From positions 1-23,281 of IMG/VR virus record IMGVR_UViG_3300025889_000982: DNA of 23,281 nucleotides; one strand, 5' to 3'. Position 1 is the stretch's first letter. Every line of letters starts with the position of its first letter. This DNA comes from a virus. A program made the position numbers and the translations under genes. Below, in pieces: positions 15,456 through 21,845 of this stretch. The notes under the pieces were generated by a model that saw nothing but the letters and a program-made list of their open reading frames with translations, was not told where the DNA came from and ran no database searches.

Positions 15456-16370
15456 ATGGCAGCTCCAATGCGCAGTACCGACTTTCGTAGTATCGTCGAA
15501 CCAATTCTGAATGAATGCTTCGACGGTGTCTACGATCAACGTTCGGACGAATGGTCCACGGTCTTCCGTGAACAACAAGGTATCCCACGTAACTACCACG
15601 AAGAGCCTGTCTTGTACGGCTTTGGTGCAGCACCTCAGTTGCCTGACGGCAGCCCTGTTGCTTACCAACAAGGTGGCGTGCTGTTCCTCAAGCGTTACCT
15701 CTACAATGTGTATGGCTTGGCCTTCGCATTGACAAAGGTTTTGGTTGAAGACGGCGACCACATCCGTATCGGTCAAGTTTACGCTAAGCATTTGGCCCAA
15801 TCTTTGGTGGAAACCAAAGAGACATTGGCAGCCAACGTGTTGAACCAAGCGTTCAACTCAGCATATGCTGGCGGCGACGGTGTTCAGTTGAACTCCTCTT
15901 CTCACCCACTGGTTAGCGGCACAGCAAGCAACTTGCTGAACACTGCAGCTAACTTGAGCCAGACTTCCTTGGAACAAATGTTGATCCAAGTTCGTCAAGC
16001 TGTGGACAACAACGGCAAGAAGATCCGCTTGCAGCCCCTGAAGTTGGTGGTTGCTCCTGGTAACGTCTTCCAAGCTGAAGTTTTGTTGAAGAGCGTTCTT
16101 CGTGCTGGTACAGCCAACAACGACATCAACCCAATTAAATCTATTGGTTTGATGCCCGAAGGTGCTTCTGTCATCTCTCGTTTGACTTCCGCCACAGCAT
16201 GGTGGGTTCAGACTGATGCCCCTGAAGGCATGAAGTTGATGATGCGCCGTGGCTTGGAAAAGACCATGGAAGGCGACTTTGAGACCGACTCAATGCGTTA
16301 TAAAGCCACTGAGCGTTATGACATTGGTTGGACTGATTGGCGCGCAATGTTCGGTACACCCGGCGTCTAA
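15456..16370 (+). CDS. Major capsid protein (HK97 fold)
   Basis: The 304-residue product has the size and pattern of an HK97-fold coat protein. It starts with a helix (FRSIVEPILNECFDGVYDQR), followed by a polar loop region. A long central helix (HIRIGQVYAKHLAQSLVETKETLAANVLNQAF) resembles the spine helix. A late strand set includes QPLKLVVAPGNVFQAEVLL and the closing GLEKTMEGDFETDSMRY and TERYDIGWTDWRAMFGTPG. The motif in which a Trp-rich stretch follows a D-x-D-turn near the C-terminus is usual in capsids of this type. It forms the icosahedral shell. It has the best ribosome site in the window and comes after scaffold and GroES. No obvious prohead protease lies nearby, so maturation by cleavage is not suggested. 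Codon use is strongly biased, consistent with high expression. Confidence 0.85.
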   Translation: MAAPMRSTDFRSIVEPILNECFDGVYDQRSDEWSTVFREQQGIPRNYHEEPVLYGFGAAPQLPDGSPVAYQQGGVLFLKRYLYNVYGLAFALTKVLVEDGDHIRIGQVYAKHLAQSLVETKETLAANVLNQAFNSAYAGGDGVQLNSSSHPLVSGTASNLLNTAANLSQTSLEQMLIQVRQAVDNNGKKIRLQPLKLVVAPGNVFQAEVLLKSVLRAGTANNDINPIKSIGLMPEGASVISRLTSATAWWVQTDAPEGMKLMMRRGLEKTMEGDFETDSMRYKATERYDIGWTDWRAMFGTPGV

Positions 16371-16376
16371 ACCCAA

Positions 16377-16396
16377 GTGGGGGCTACGGCCCCCGC
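16377..16396 (+). terminator. GC hairpin with a UACG tetraloop after the capsid gene
   Basis: GGGGGC (16379-16384) and GCCCCC (16389-16394) pair around TACG, and one G-T and one G-C pair extend the stem to 16377-16396. The C(UACG)G loop is a very stable UNCG type. The plus strand lacks a T-run afterwards, so it may slow polymerase or protect the 3' end of the capsid message rather than end transcription fully. Genes continue 20 bp further on. Confidence 0.45.
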
Positions 16397-16415
16397 GTAT
16401 TAAGGAGAAAAGACA

Positions 16416-16805
16416 ATGGCATACAATAATGCAGTAACTAATTCGGCAGGTCAACTGTCCGCAATTACTACAACATTCGATTACACTAGCACCACTGTAA
16501 CTATTGGCACTATCCCTGCTGGCTCGCAAATCGTTGACATCAATATTGATGTGACTACAGCGTTTGATGCTGCAGGTACTGACTTGGTTACCGTTGGCAA
16601 AACTGGTTCTGCTGCAGCGTATGTTGCCGCAACTAGCGTTGCTGCTGCTGGTCGTGCTTCAGTTGCTACAACTGGTGTGTACAGCGCTTGGGCTAACGTA
16701 GGTACTTCCGATGTGGACTACGCCACATTGACCTACGCTTATACAAGCACTGCACCAACAGCTGGCGCAGGCCGTGTAACAATCGTTTACAAAGCTTTTG
16801 CTTAA
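16416..16805 (+). CDS. Small beta-rich structural protein (head or fibre accessory, putative)
   Basis: This 129-residue protein is almost free of charged residues and rich in Thr, Ala, Val, Ser and Gly. Strands such as TVTIGTIPAGSQIVDINIDV (near 28-47) and AGRVTIVYKAF at the C-terminus show alternating hydrophobic residues, fitting a small beta-sandwich or a trimer unit. Comparable short proteins follow the capsid gene in related phages and are likely virion components such as a decoration protein or head fibre. It has AAGGAG before its ATG and follows the UACG hairpin. No motif gives a specific function. Confidence 0.55.
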   Translation: MAYNNAVTNSAGQLSAITTTFDYTSTTVTIGTIPAGSQIVDINIDVTTAFDAAGTDLVTVGKTGSAAAYVAATSVAAAGRASVATTGVYSAWANVGTSDVDYATLTYAYTSTAPTAGAGRVTIVYKAFA

Positions 16806-16815
16806 GGGGAGCATC

Positions 16816-17262
16816 ATGGGACAGTTCAAACCTATGCCTAAGATGCAAACCACTGAGCCTTCAGTTGAACTGAAGCTTAAAAAAGGCGGTACAGTGAAGA
16901 AGGCAGCTGGGGGTATTATCCCTGAGCGTGCTTCAGCACGTGGTGCCCCCATGGCAGCTCGTCGTGGTATGGCTCCTGCCATGCCTAGCCGCGGTATTGG
17001 TATGGGTGGTATCCCCACTCGTATGGAAACCGGTCCGATGGGTCGTAAAAAGGGCGGTGAAGTTGAGACTCCTAAGATGCACAAAGCTGAGATGTCAGCT
17101 ATTAAGGGCATCAAAAAAGATATGTCAGCTCACGCAGCTAAGCCTGCTTCCAAGGCGCATAAAGGTCTGAAAACTGGCGGTGTTATTGAAAAATACGCTA
17201 CCGGCGGTGTTATTCAGAAATACAAGCGCGGTGGAAAAGCTTCCGGCGGCTCTTGCTACTAA
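16816..17262 (+). CDS. Basic Gly/Met/Lys-rich repeat protein with GG motifs
   Basis: I chose the ATG at 16816 (148 residues) behind AAGGGGAG. A TTG at 16798 would overlap the previous gene and lacks a ribosome site. The protein is basic and low in complexity, with repeated GG motifs: LKKGGTVKK, KKAAGGIIPE, RKKGGEVE, LKTGGVIEKYATGG and VIQKYKRGGKASGGSCY. The last two form a tandem 9-residue repeat. Its C-terminal motif is nearly the same as one in the 12410 gene. Probably disordered, it may bind DNA or be packed inside the head, but this is inference. It lies between two hairpins, so it could have its own expression level. Similar Gly-rich proteins are frequent in aquatic phages, without a known role. 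Confidence 0.6.
   Translation: MGQFKPMPKMQTTEPSVELKLKKGGTVKKAAGGIIPERASARGAPMAARRGMAPAMPSRGIGMGGIPTRMETGPMGRKKGGEVETPKMHKAEMSAIKGIKKDMSAHAAKPASKAHKGLKTGGVIEKYATGGVIQKYKRGGKASGGSCY
17182..17235 (+). repeat. Tandem 27-nt repeat coding for VI[EQ]KYxxGG
   Basis: Positions 17182-17208 (VIEKYATGG) and 17209-17235 (VIQKYKRGG) are two 9-codon copies in frame. Differences between them are mostly in codons 3 and 6-9. The single copy in the gene at 12410 (VIQKYKSGG, 12491-12517) matches the second copy best. Confidence 0.75.
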
Positions 17263-17264
17263 TC

Positions 17265-17292
17265 AAGGTCGGGGCTTCGGCCCCTTCCTTTT
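17265..17292 (+). terminator. Intrinsic terminator-like hairpin with a UUCG loop
   Basis: GGGGC (17271-17275) and GCCCC (17280-17284) pair around TTCG, and AAGG (17265-17268) pairs with CCTT (17287-17290) across a small internal loop. The T-rich TTCCTTTT (17285-17292) follows. It comes 3 bp after the stop of the Gly-rich gene and 12 bp before the next ATG, so it would partly end or slow transcription before the tail genes. Its CCTT arm can also pair with the AAGG ribosome site of the next gene. Confidence 0.58.
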
Positions 17293-17303
17293 AAGGATTT
17301 ATT

Positions 17304-17585
17304 ATGAGCACATTGACGAATGTATTTAACGCGCATGCTGATGCCACAGGCACAATTTATGCTGGCGCGACAAATATTGGTGGCTATCAATTAGCTTCAG
17401 GCGGCACTGCAGGTGAGATTGTTTTCCGTGACGGGGGTGCTTCAGGCACTGTGCGTTTGCGAGTAAACATCACAATCAATACTGCTGTGATTGCGACGTT
17501 GTTGCCCGGTAATGGTATTCGATTCAACACTGACATCCATGTAACACTGCCAACTGGCGCGGCTGTTTCAATTTTCTGCGGCTAA
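17304..17585 (+). CDS. Small conserved phage structural protein (putative)
   Basis: A 93-residue protein with little charge and many Thr, Gly, Ala and Ile residues. [18 protein letters not shown] and [20 protein letters not shown] form beta-like strands, and the end [14 protein letters not shown] is hydrophobic. This short family, in which [12 protein letters not shown] is the most recognisable element, recurs in the tail-module region of phages with this gene order. I do not know a proven role; a virion surface or head-tail joining accessory protein is the most likely. AAGGA (17293-17297) gives a good ribosome site, directly after the UUCG hairpin. Confidence 0.55.
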   Translation: MSTLTNVFNAHADATGTIYAGATNIGGYQLASGGTAGEIVFRDGGASGTVRLRVNITINTAVIATLLPGNGIRFNTDIHVTLPTGAAVSIFCG

Positions 17586-17587
17586 TC

Positions 17588-17995
17588 ATGCCTTTAATTA
17601 AAAGCAAATCAGATAAGGCTTTTAAGAAAAACATCTCAACTGAGGTGAAAGCTGGCAAGCCTGTTAAGCAGGCTGTTGCCATTGCATATTCTGTTAAGCG
17701 TGGCGCGCAAAAGATGAAAGACGGTGGTGAGCCAAGACTTTCAGTCTCTCGTGGTGAGAAGCTACCCACAAGCCGTGGGGCTGGCTTAACACAAAAAGGC
17801 CGCGACAAGATCAACCGTGCAACAGGTTCTAATTTGAAAGCGCCTGCGCCGCACCCAAAAACTAAAGCTGATGCAGGAAGAAAAGCCTCATTTTGTGCTA
17901 GAATGTCCGGCATGCCGGGGCCTAAGCGCGATGAAAATGGCGAGCTTACTCGTAAGGCCGCATCTCTTAAACGTTGGAACTGCCCAGGGTGGTAA
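17588..17995 (+). CDS. Small basic two-part protein (DUF6496-like start, DUF6321-like end)
   Basis: The 135-residue product begins 2 bp after the previous stop. The first part ([20 protein letters not shown] and [12 protein letters not shown]) matches a short helical motif often annotated DUF6496. KMKDGGEPR forms a GG hinge. The second part ([53 protein letters not shown]) matches DUF6321-like proteins, with paired Cys residues in FCARM and WNCPGW. The two parts are usually met in small separate phage proteins, so this looks like a fusion. High Lys and Arg content suggests contact with DNA. The family calls are from memory of patterns; function is unknown. Confidence 0.6.
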   Translation: MPLIKSKSDKAFKKNISTEVKAGKPVKQAVAIAYSVKRGAQKMKDGGEPRLSVSRGEKLPTSRGAGLTQKGRDKINRATGSNLKAPAPHPKTKADAGRKASFCARMSGMPGPKRDENGELTRKAASLKRWNCPGW

Positions 17996-17998
17996 TGT

Positions 17999-19057
17999 AT
18001 GAGCACTAGTGGAACAGTTGGTCAAACTACAATCTCGGTTCAAAAACTGATTGATCATGGCGCACGTCGCGCCGGAAAGTTGGCCGAGGAACTGACGGAT
18101 GAGCAGGTAGATGCTGCCAAGGTTAGTTTGTACTACTTACTTTCCAATCTTGCCAATCGCGGGATTCAGTATTGGTGCATTGATAAGACCGTGATTGGTC
18201 TTATCCCAGATAAGTATGTCTATTATTTGCCTGTAGGCACGGTTGATGTCTTAAATTCCAACTACCGCACGGTGACGGCTAATAATACAGGCGCGTATAG
18301 CTCATCGGGCAACGCCGCCAACGCTTTTGATGCCCAATACACCAATATTTGCCAATTAACCAACAACTCGGGCTATATTGGCATCAATAATGGGACTGGA
18401 AACAACATCTACATGGGCACCGTGGGTATCTTACCTGCAATATCCGGCTCAGTGACCATAGAGATTCAAGCTTCAACGGATAATACCAACTGGACAACGG
18501 TTTATAGCCCTGGAGCAGTCACTTGGAGTGCTGGCACGTGGCTTTACTACGACTTGGAGCCTTCAGAGAGCGCACCCTATTGGAGAATCTTGCAAACTGC
18601 AGGGGCCAATATGGGTGTCTACCAAGTAGTTTTTGGCTCAAATTCCAATGAAATTCCTATTGCGCGGTTGAATCGTGATGACTACACCAACCTGCCAAAT
18701 AAGAACTTCACAAGCCTTTACCCACTGCAATATTGGTTTGACCGCAACATTCCCCAGCCTGCAATGTACTTGTGGCCCGCGCCTTCATCATACGCGCCAC
18801 AAATCGTGGTCTGGAGACATCGCCAGATTCAGGATGTAGGTGACTTATCAGGCGAGATCGAGATCCCTCAGCGATGGTATCTTGCCGTTCAGAACATGCT
18901 TGCGCATCAGATGGCTATGGAGCTACCCACTGTGGCGCCGGATCGAATCACTTATCTTGAAGCACAGGCCGAAAAGTATTGGAACATGGCGGAGCAGGAA
19001 GAAAGAGATAAGTCTCCTATTTACTGGGCTCCGAATATTAGTTACTATACGAGGTAA
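17999..19057 (+). CDS. Head-to-tail connector (P22 gp4-like) with an inserted beta domain
   Basis: This 352-residue protein has conserved ends typical of podovirus connector or packaged-DNA stabilisation proteins. The start is GARRAGKLAEELTDEQVDAA and SLYYLLSNLANRGIQYWCID, followed by LPVGTVDVLN. The end has LNRDDYTNLPNKNF, PLQYWFDRNIPQPAMYLWP, VWRHRQIQDVGDL and EIPQRWYLAVQNMLAHQMA. Between them (about 91-217) lies a Ser/Asn/Gly-rich beta segment: NAANAFD, VTIEIQASTDNTNW, GTWLYYDLE and YWRILQT. This layout looks like a discoidin (F5/8 type C-like) fold. Such an insertion could project from the neck and bind sugar. The gene follows the DUF6321-like gene by 3 bp. Connector role is well supported by pattern and position, the lectin-like fold less so. 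Confidence 0.78.
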   Translation: MSTSGTVGQTTISVQKLIDHGARRAGKLAEELTDEQVDAAKVSLYYLLSNLANRGIQYWCIDKTVIGLIPDKYVYYLPVGTVDVLNSNYRTVTANNTGAYSSSGNAANAFDAQYTNICQLTNNSGYIGINNGTGNNIYMGTVGILPAISGSVTIEIQASTDNTNWTTVYSPGAVTWSAGTWLYYDLEPSESAPYWRILQTAGANMGVYQVVFGSNSNEIPIARLNRDDYTNLPNKNFTSLYPLQYWFDRNIPQPAMYLWPAPSSYAPQIVVWRHRQIQDVGDLSGEIEIPQRWYLAVQNMLAHQMAMELPTVAPDRITYLEAQAEKYWNMAEQEERDKSPIYWAPNISYYTR

Positions 19058-19059
19058 GT

Positions 19060-19395
19060 ATGCCACGTACGCTTGACACTCTTGGCAATTCTGTTTTAAG
19101 CATTGCAATTTGTGACAGATGTCACATGAAGAGAGCGTACGTCGAACTAGGACCTGACCCTAACTTCCCGGGCTTGAAAGTCTGTGACCACGGGTGTAGA
19201 GACCAGTTTGACCCATACCGGCTTCCTGCGCGGCAACCTGAAAAGATTGCGCTTAGATATCCTAGGCCTGATGTCAGTGTGGCTGCAAACCAAGACTCGC
19301 TGATCACCGGACCGTATAATACATACAATCTCTCTCCGGAGCAAAATGTTGATGATCCTGAGAATAACGGCAATCTCGATAACCTTTCACCGTGA
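19060..19395 (+). CDS. Zinc-ribbon-like conserved phage protein
   Basis: This 111-residue protein has CDRCHMKR (C18, C21) and VCDHGC (C42, C46, with H44), four Cys arranged as a treble or ribbon-type metal site. The N-terminal 60 residues hold this site; the rest (RQPEKIALRYPRPD onward) is polar and probably extended. Similar proteins commonly lie between connector and fibre genes in related phages. The site may hold zinc and stabilise a small fold that joins tail parts or binds nucleic acid. GAGGTAA precedes the ATG, 2 bp after the connector gene. I know no proven role. Confidence 0.65.
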   Translation: MPRTLDTLGNSVLSIAICDRCHMKRAYVELGPDPNFPGLKVCDHGCRDQFDPYRLPARQPEKIALRYPRPDVSVAANQDSLITGPYNTYNLSPEQNVDDPENNGNLDNLSP

Positions 19396-19412
19396 TAACT
19401 TGAGTACGTAAT

Positions 19413-21845
19413 ATGGCCAATATACAAATTACGCAACTGCCAGCAGCAGGTAGTATCACAGGCACCGAGTTGGTGCCTGTTGTGCAAAACGGTGTTACGG
19501 TTCAGACAACTACAGGGGCCATTGCTGCATCACCTGCATTAACTGCAACGTTCTTGACAAAAGATCAAGAGCTTACACTTCCCAATAGTCGATATTTATC
19601 CACAAGCTCGGGATTAGGTTTAACTGACGGTGGCGCTACTTCATATTATCGCATTGGCTTAACAGGCGCCATCTCTGATCTTAATGCCTTGGGCGGCGGT
19701 ATTGTTGTTAAAGATAGCAGCAGTACGCTCATTAATAGGCAAATCGCAACTTCGGGAAGTGGCCTGAGTGTATCTAATGCTGATGGTACTGGTGGTAACC
19801 CCACGCTCCAGTTGACTGGGGTTGCTGCGGCTGTAGCATCTTTAGGCGGCACGGGTATGATGGCCGTGGTTGGCGGTGCAACCGTTGCGGGTCGTCAAAT
19901 CGTAGGCACTGCAAATCAAATTGCCGTTGCTAATGGTAATGGCGCAGGCAATCCTACTATTTCCATTGTTGATGACGCTATTTTCCCTGGTGTTGAAGGC
20001 GTGGTTGTGCCTAATGGCACTACGGCGCAACAGCCATTAGGCGCTGCAGGTCAGATTCGATACAACACGGACACGCAAGTATTTGAAGGCTTTGCCGCAG
20101 GGTCTTGGAATGCGTTTAGTACTGCAGGCGGTGTATCAAGCTTCAGCGCAGGGTCGACAGGATTGACCCCGTCATCTGCAACGGGTGGTGTGGTTACTTT
20201 AGGCGGCGTGCTTAATGTTGCTAATGGTGGTACTGGTGCCAATACATTAACAGGCTATGTTAAGGGATCAGGCACTTCGGCAATGACTGCCAGTGCAACC
20301 ATCCCTAATACGGACATTACAGGCTTAGGCACGATGTCTACGCAGAATGCGTCGGCTGTTGCTATTACCGGCGGCACGGTTGCAGGGGCCACGATCACGG
20401 GCGGGTCGATTAACAATACGCCAATTGGGGCAGGCACTGCGGCGGCTGGCACGTTTACGTCATTGGCCACCACCACTGGTACGGTCTCCACCACGCCAAC
20501 AAATGCAACGGACATTGCGAATAAGTCTTACGTTGATGGGTTGGTAACGCAAGGTATTTCATACCACAACCCTGTTTACGTTGAGTCACCCGATACTGCA
20601 GGCAATTTGAATGCAACTTACAATAATGGCGCATCAGGCGTTGGGGCTACATTAACCAATGCAGGCACACAAGTTGCATTGACTATTGATGGCGTGTTGA
20701 CAACCGTTGGCATGCGTGTGTTGATATATAACCAAACCAACCAAGCTGAAAATGGTGTCTATACGGTCACAACAGTTGGTAGCGGGTCAACCAATTGGGT
20801 ACTAACTCGCGCTACGGATGCAAATACATACGGAATTCGTGACCCAAATGCTTTAGGCTACAACGACGCTTTCTTTGTTCAGGCTGGTGATACTGGGGCA
20901 GGCGAGACGTATGTTTGCACAACTACGGGTGTAATTACATTTGGCACAACGGCGATTACGTTCTCACAGATTTCAGCCTCTGTGCTTTACAGCGCAGGCA
21001 CGGGTCTGAACCTCAGCCCATCAACGACGTTCAATATTTCAAATACAGGCGTGACTGCGGCAACCTATGGTTCTGCTTCACAAGTTCCAGTCTTTGCTGT
21101 TAACGCCCAAGGCCAGTTGACTTTGGTCACCAACACATCGATTGCCATTGCTTCTGGCGCTGTTTCAGGCTTAGCAGCTTCTGCTACAACAGACACAACC
21201 AACGCCTCCAACATTTCCTCTGGAACGCTTCCTACGGGTCGTTTAAGCGGTTCTTACACTGGGATTACAGGCGTCGGTACGCTGACAGCGGGTACATGGA
21301 ATGGGACTGCAATCGGGGTTGGTTATGGCGGTACAGGTTTAACAGCCACGCCAACCAACGGGCAATTGGCTATCGGTAATGGTACCGGCTATTCACTGGC
21401 TACGTTAACCGCTGGAACGAACGTCAGCATCTCAAACACTGCTGGTGGCATCACCATCTCTGCCACGCCATCTTATGGCGGCACAGTAACAAGTGTTGAC
21501 ATGACTGTTCCTGCATTCTTGTCGGTCTCTGGCAATCCAATCACAACAAGCGGTACACTGGCTGTTACGTATTCAGGCACTGCATTGCCTGTTGCAAATG
21601 GTGGTACAGGTGCTACAACGCTTTCAGGTTACTTGTTTGGTAATGGCACAAGCGCGGTGACTGCATCGACCACGATTCCTAACACGGCAATCACTGGTTT
21701 AGGAACCATGTCAACGCAAGCGGCAAGTTCTGTGGCCATCACAGGCGGCGCAATAGATGGCACTGCAATTGGCGCAACGACCGCATCTACTGGTAAATTT
21801 ACAACTGTGACTGCCACTACTGGCATCTTCGGAGGAACCTTCTAA
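19413..21845 (+). CDS. Tail fibre / adhesin protein
   Basis: The 810-residue protein begins ANIQITQLPAAGSITGTEL and PVVQNGVTVQTTT, an N-terminus usual for fibres that attach to the virion. The body is Gly/Thr/Ala/Ser-rich with few charges and many repeats, as in trimeric beta-helical fibres. A central domain (about 365-530) has NKSYVDGLV, VGATLTNAG, ALTIDGVLTTVGMRVLIYNQ, NGVYTVTTVGSGSTNWVLTR and GAGETYVCTT. This is a recognised phage-fibre domain. An 80-90-residue unit starting VANGGTGA occurs twice (from V269 and from V727). The protein should bind the host surface. Its ribosome site is weak. Its stop overlaps the next gene's ATG (TAATG), pointing to coupled translation of two fibre subunits. 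Receptor unknown. Confidence 0.78.
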   Translation: MANIQITQLPAAGSITGTELVPVVQNGVTVQTTTGAIAASPALTATFLTKDQELTLPNSRYLSTSSGLGLTDGGATSYYRIGLTGAISDLNALGGGIVVKDSSSTLINRQIATSGSGLSVSNADGTGGNPTLQLTGVAAAVASLGGTGMMAVVGGATVAGRQIVGTANQIAVANGNGAGNPTISIVDDAIFPGVEGVVVPNGTTAQQPLGAAGQIRYNTDTQVFEGFAAGSWNAFSTAGGVSSFSAGSTGLTPSSATGGVVTLGGVLNVANGGTGANTLTGYVKGSGTSAMTASATIPNTDITGLGTMSTQNASAVAITGGTVAGATITGGSINNTPIGAGTAAAGTFTSLATTTGTVSTTPTNATDIANKSYVDGLVTQGISYHNPVYVESPDTAGNLNATYNNGASGVGATLTNAGTQVALTIDGVLTTVGMRVLIYNQTNQAENGVYTVTTVGSGSTNWVLTRATDANTYGIRDPNALGYNDAFFVQAGDTGAGETYVCTTTGVITFGTTAITFSQISASVLYSAGTGLNLSPSTTFNISNTGVTAATYGSASQVPVFAVNAQGQLTLVTNTSIAIASGAVSGLAASATTDTTNASNISSGTLPTGRLSGSYTGITGVGTLTAGTWNGTAIGVGYGGTGLTATPTNGQLAIGNGTGYSLATLTAGTNVSISNTAGGITISATPSYGGTVTSVDMTVPAFLSVSGNPITTSGTLAVTYSGTALPVANGGTGATTLSGYLFGNGTSAVTASTTIPNTAITGLGTMSTQAASSVAITGGAIDGTAIGATTASTGKFTTVTATTGIFGGTF
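20217..20480 (+). repeat. Fibre repeat unit, copy 1
   Basis: Codes for a unit starting VANGGTGANTLTGY and running through TIPNTDITGLGTMSTQ to about AGTFTSLATTTG (residues 269-356). Copy 2 at 21591 shares most residues but differs by many silent changes and lacks about ten codons. This indicates an old duplication or recombination of a fibre module. Confidence 0.7.
21591..21824 (+). repeat. Fibre repeat unit, copy 2
   Basis: Codes for VANGGTGATTLSGY, TIPNTAITGLGTMSTQ, VAITGGAIDG and a shorter ending (residues 727-804). Compared with copy 1 the unit is about 78 rather than 88 codons, the gap falling after VAITGG. Confidence 0.7.

Noticed and set aside
16798-16815. TTG start giving six extra residues for the Gly-rich protein
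   Set aside because: ATG at 16816 has AAGGGGAG at good spacing; the TTG overlaps the preceding gene and has no ribosome site.
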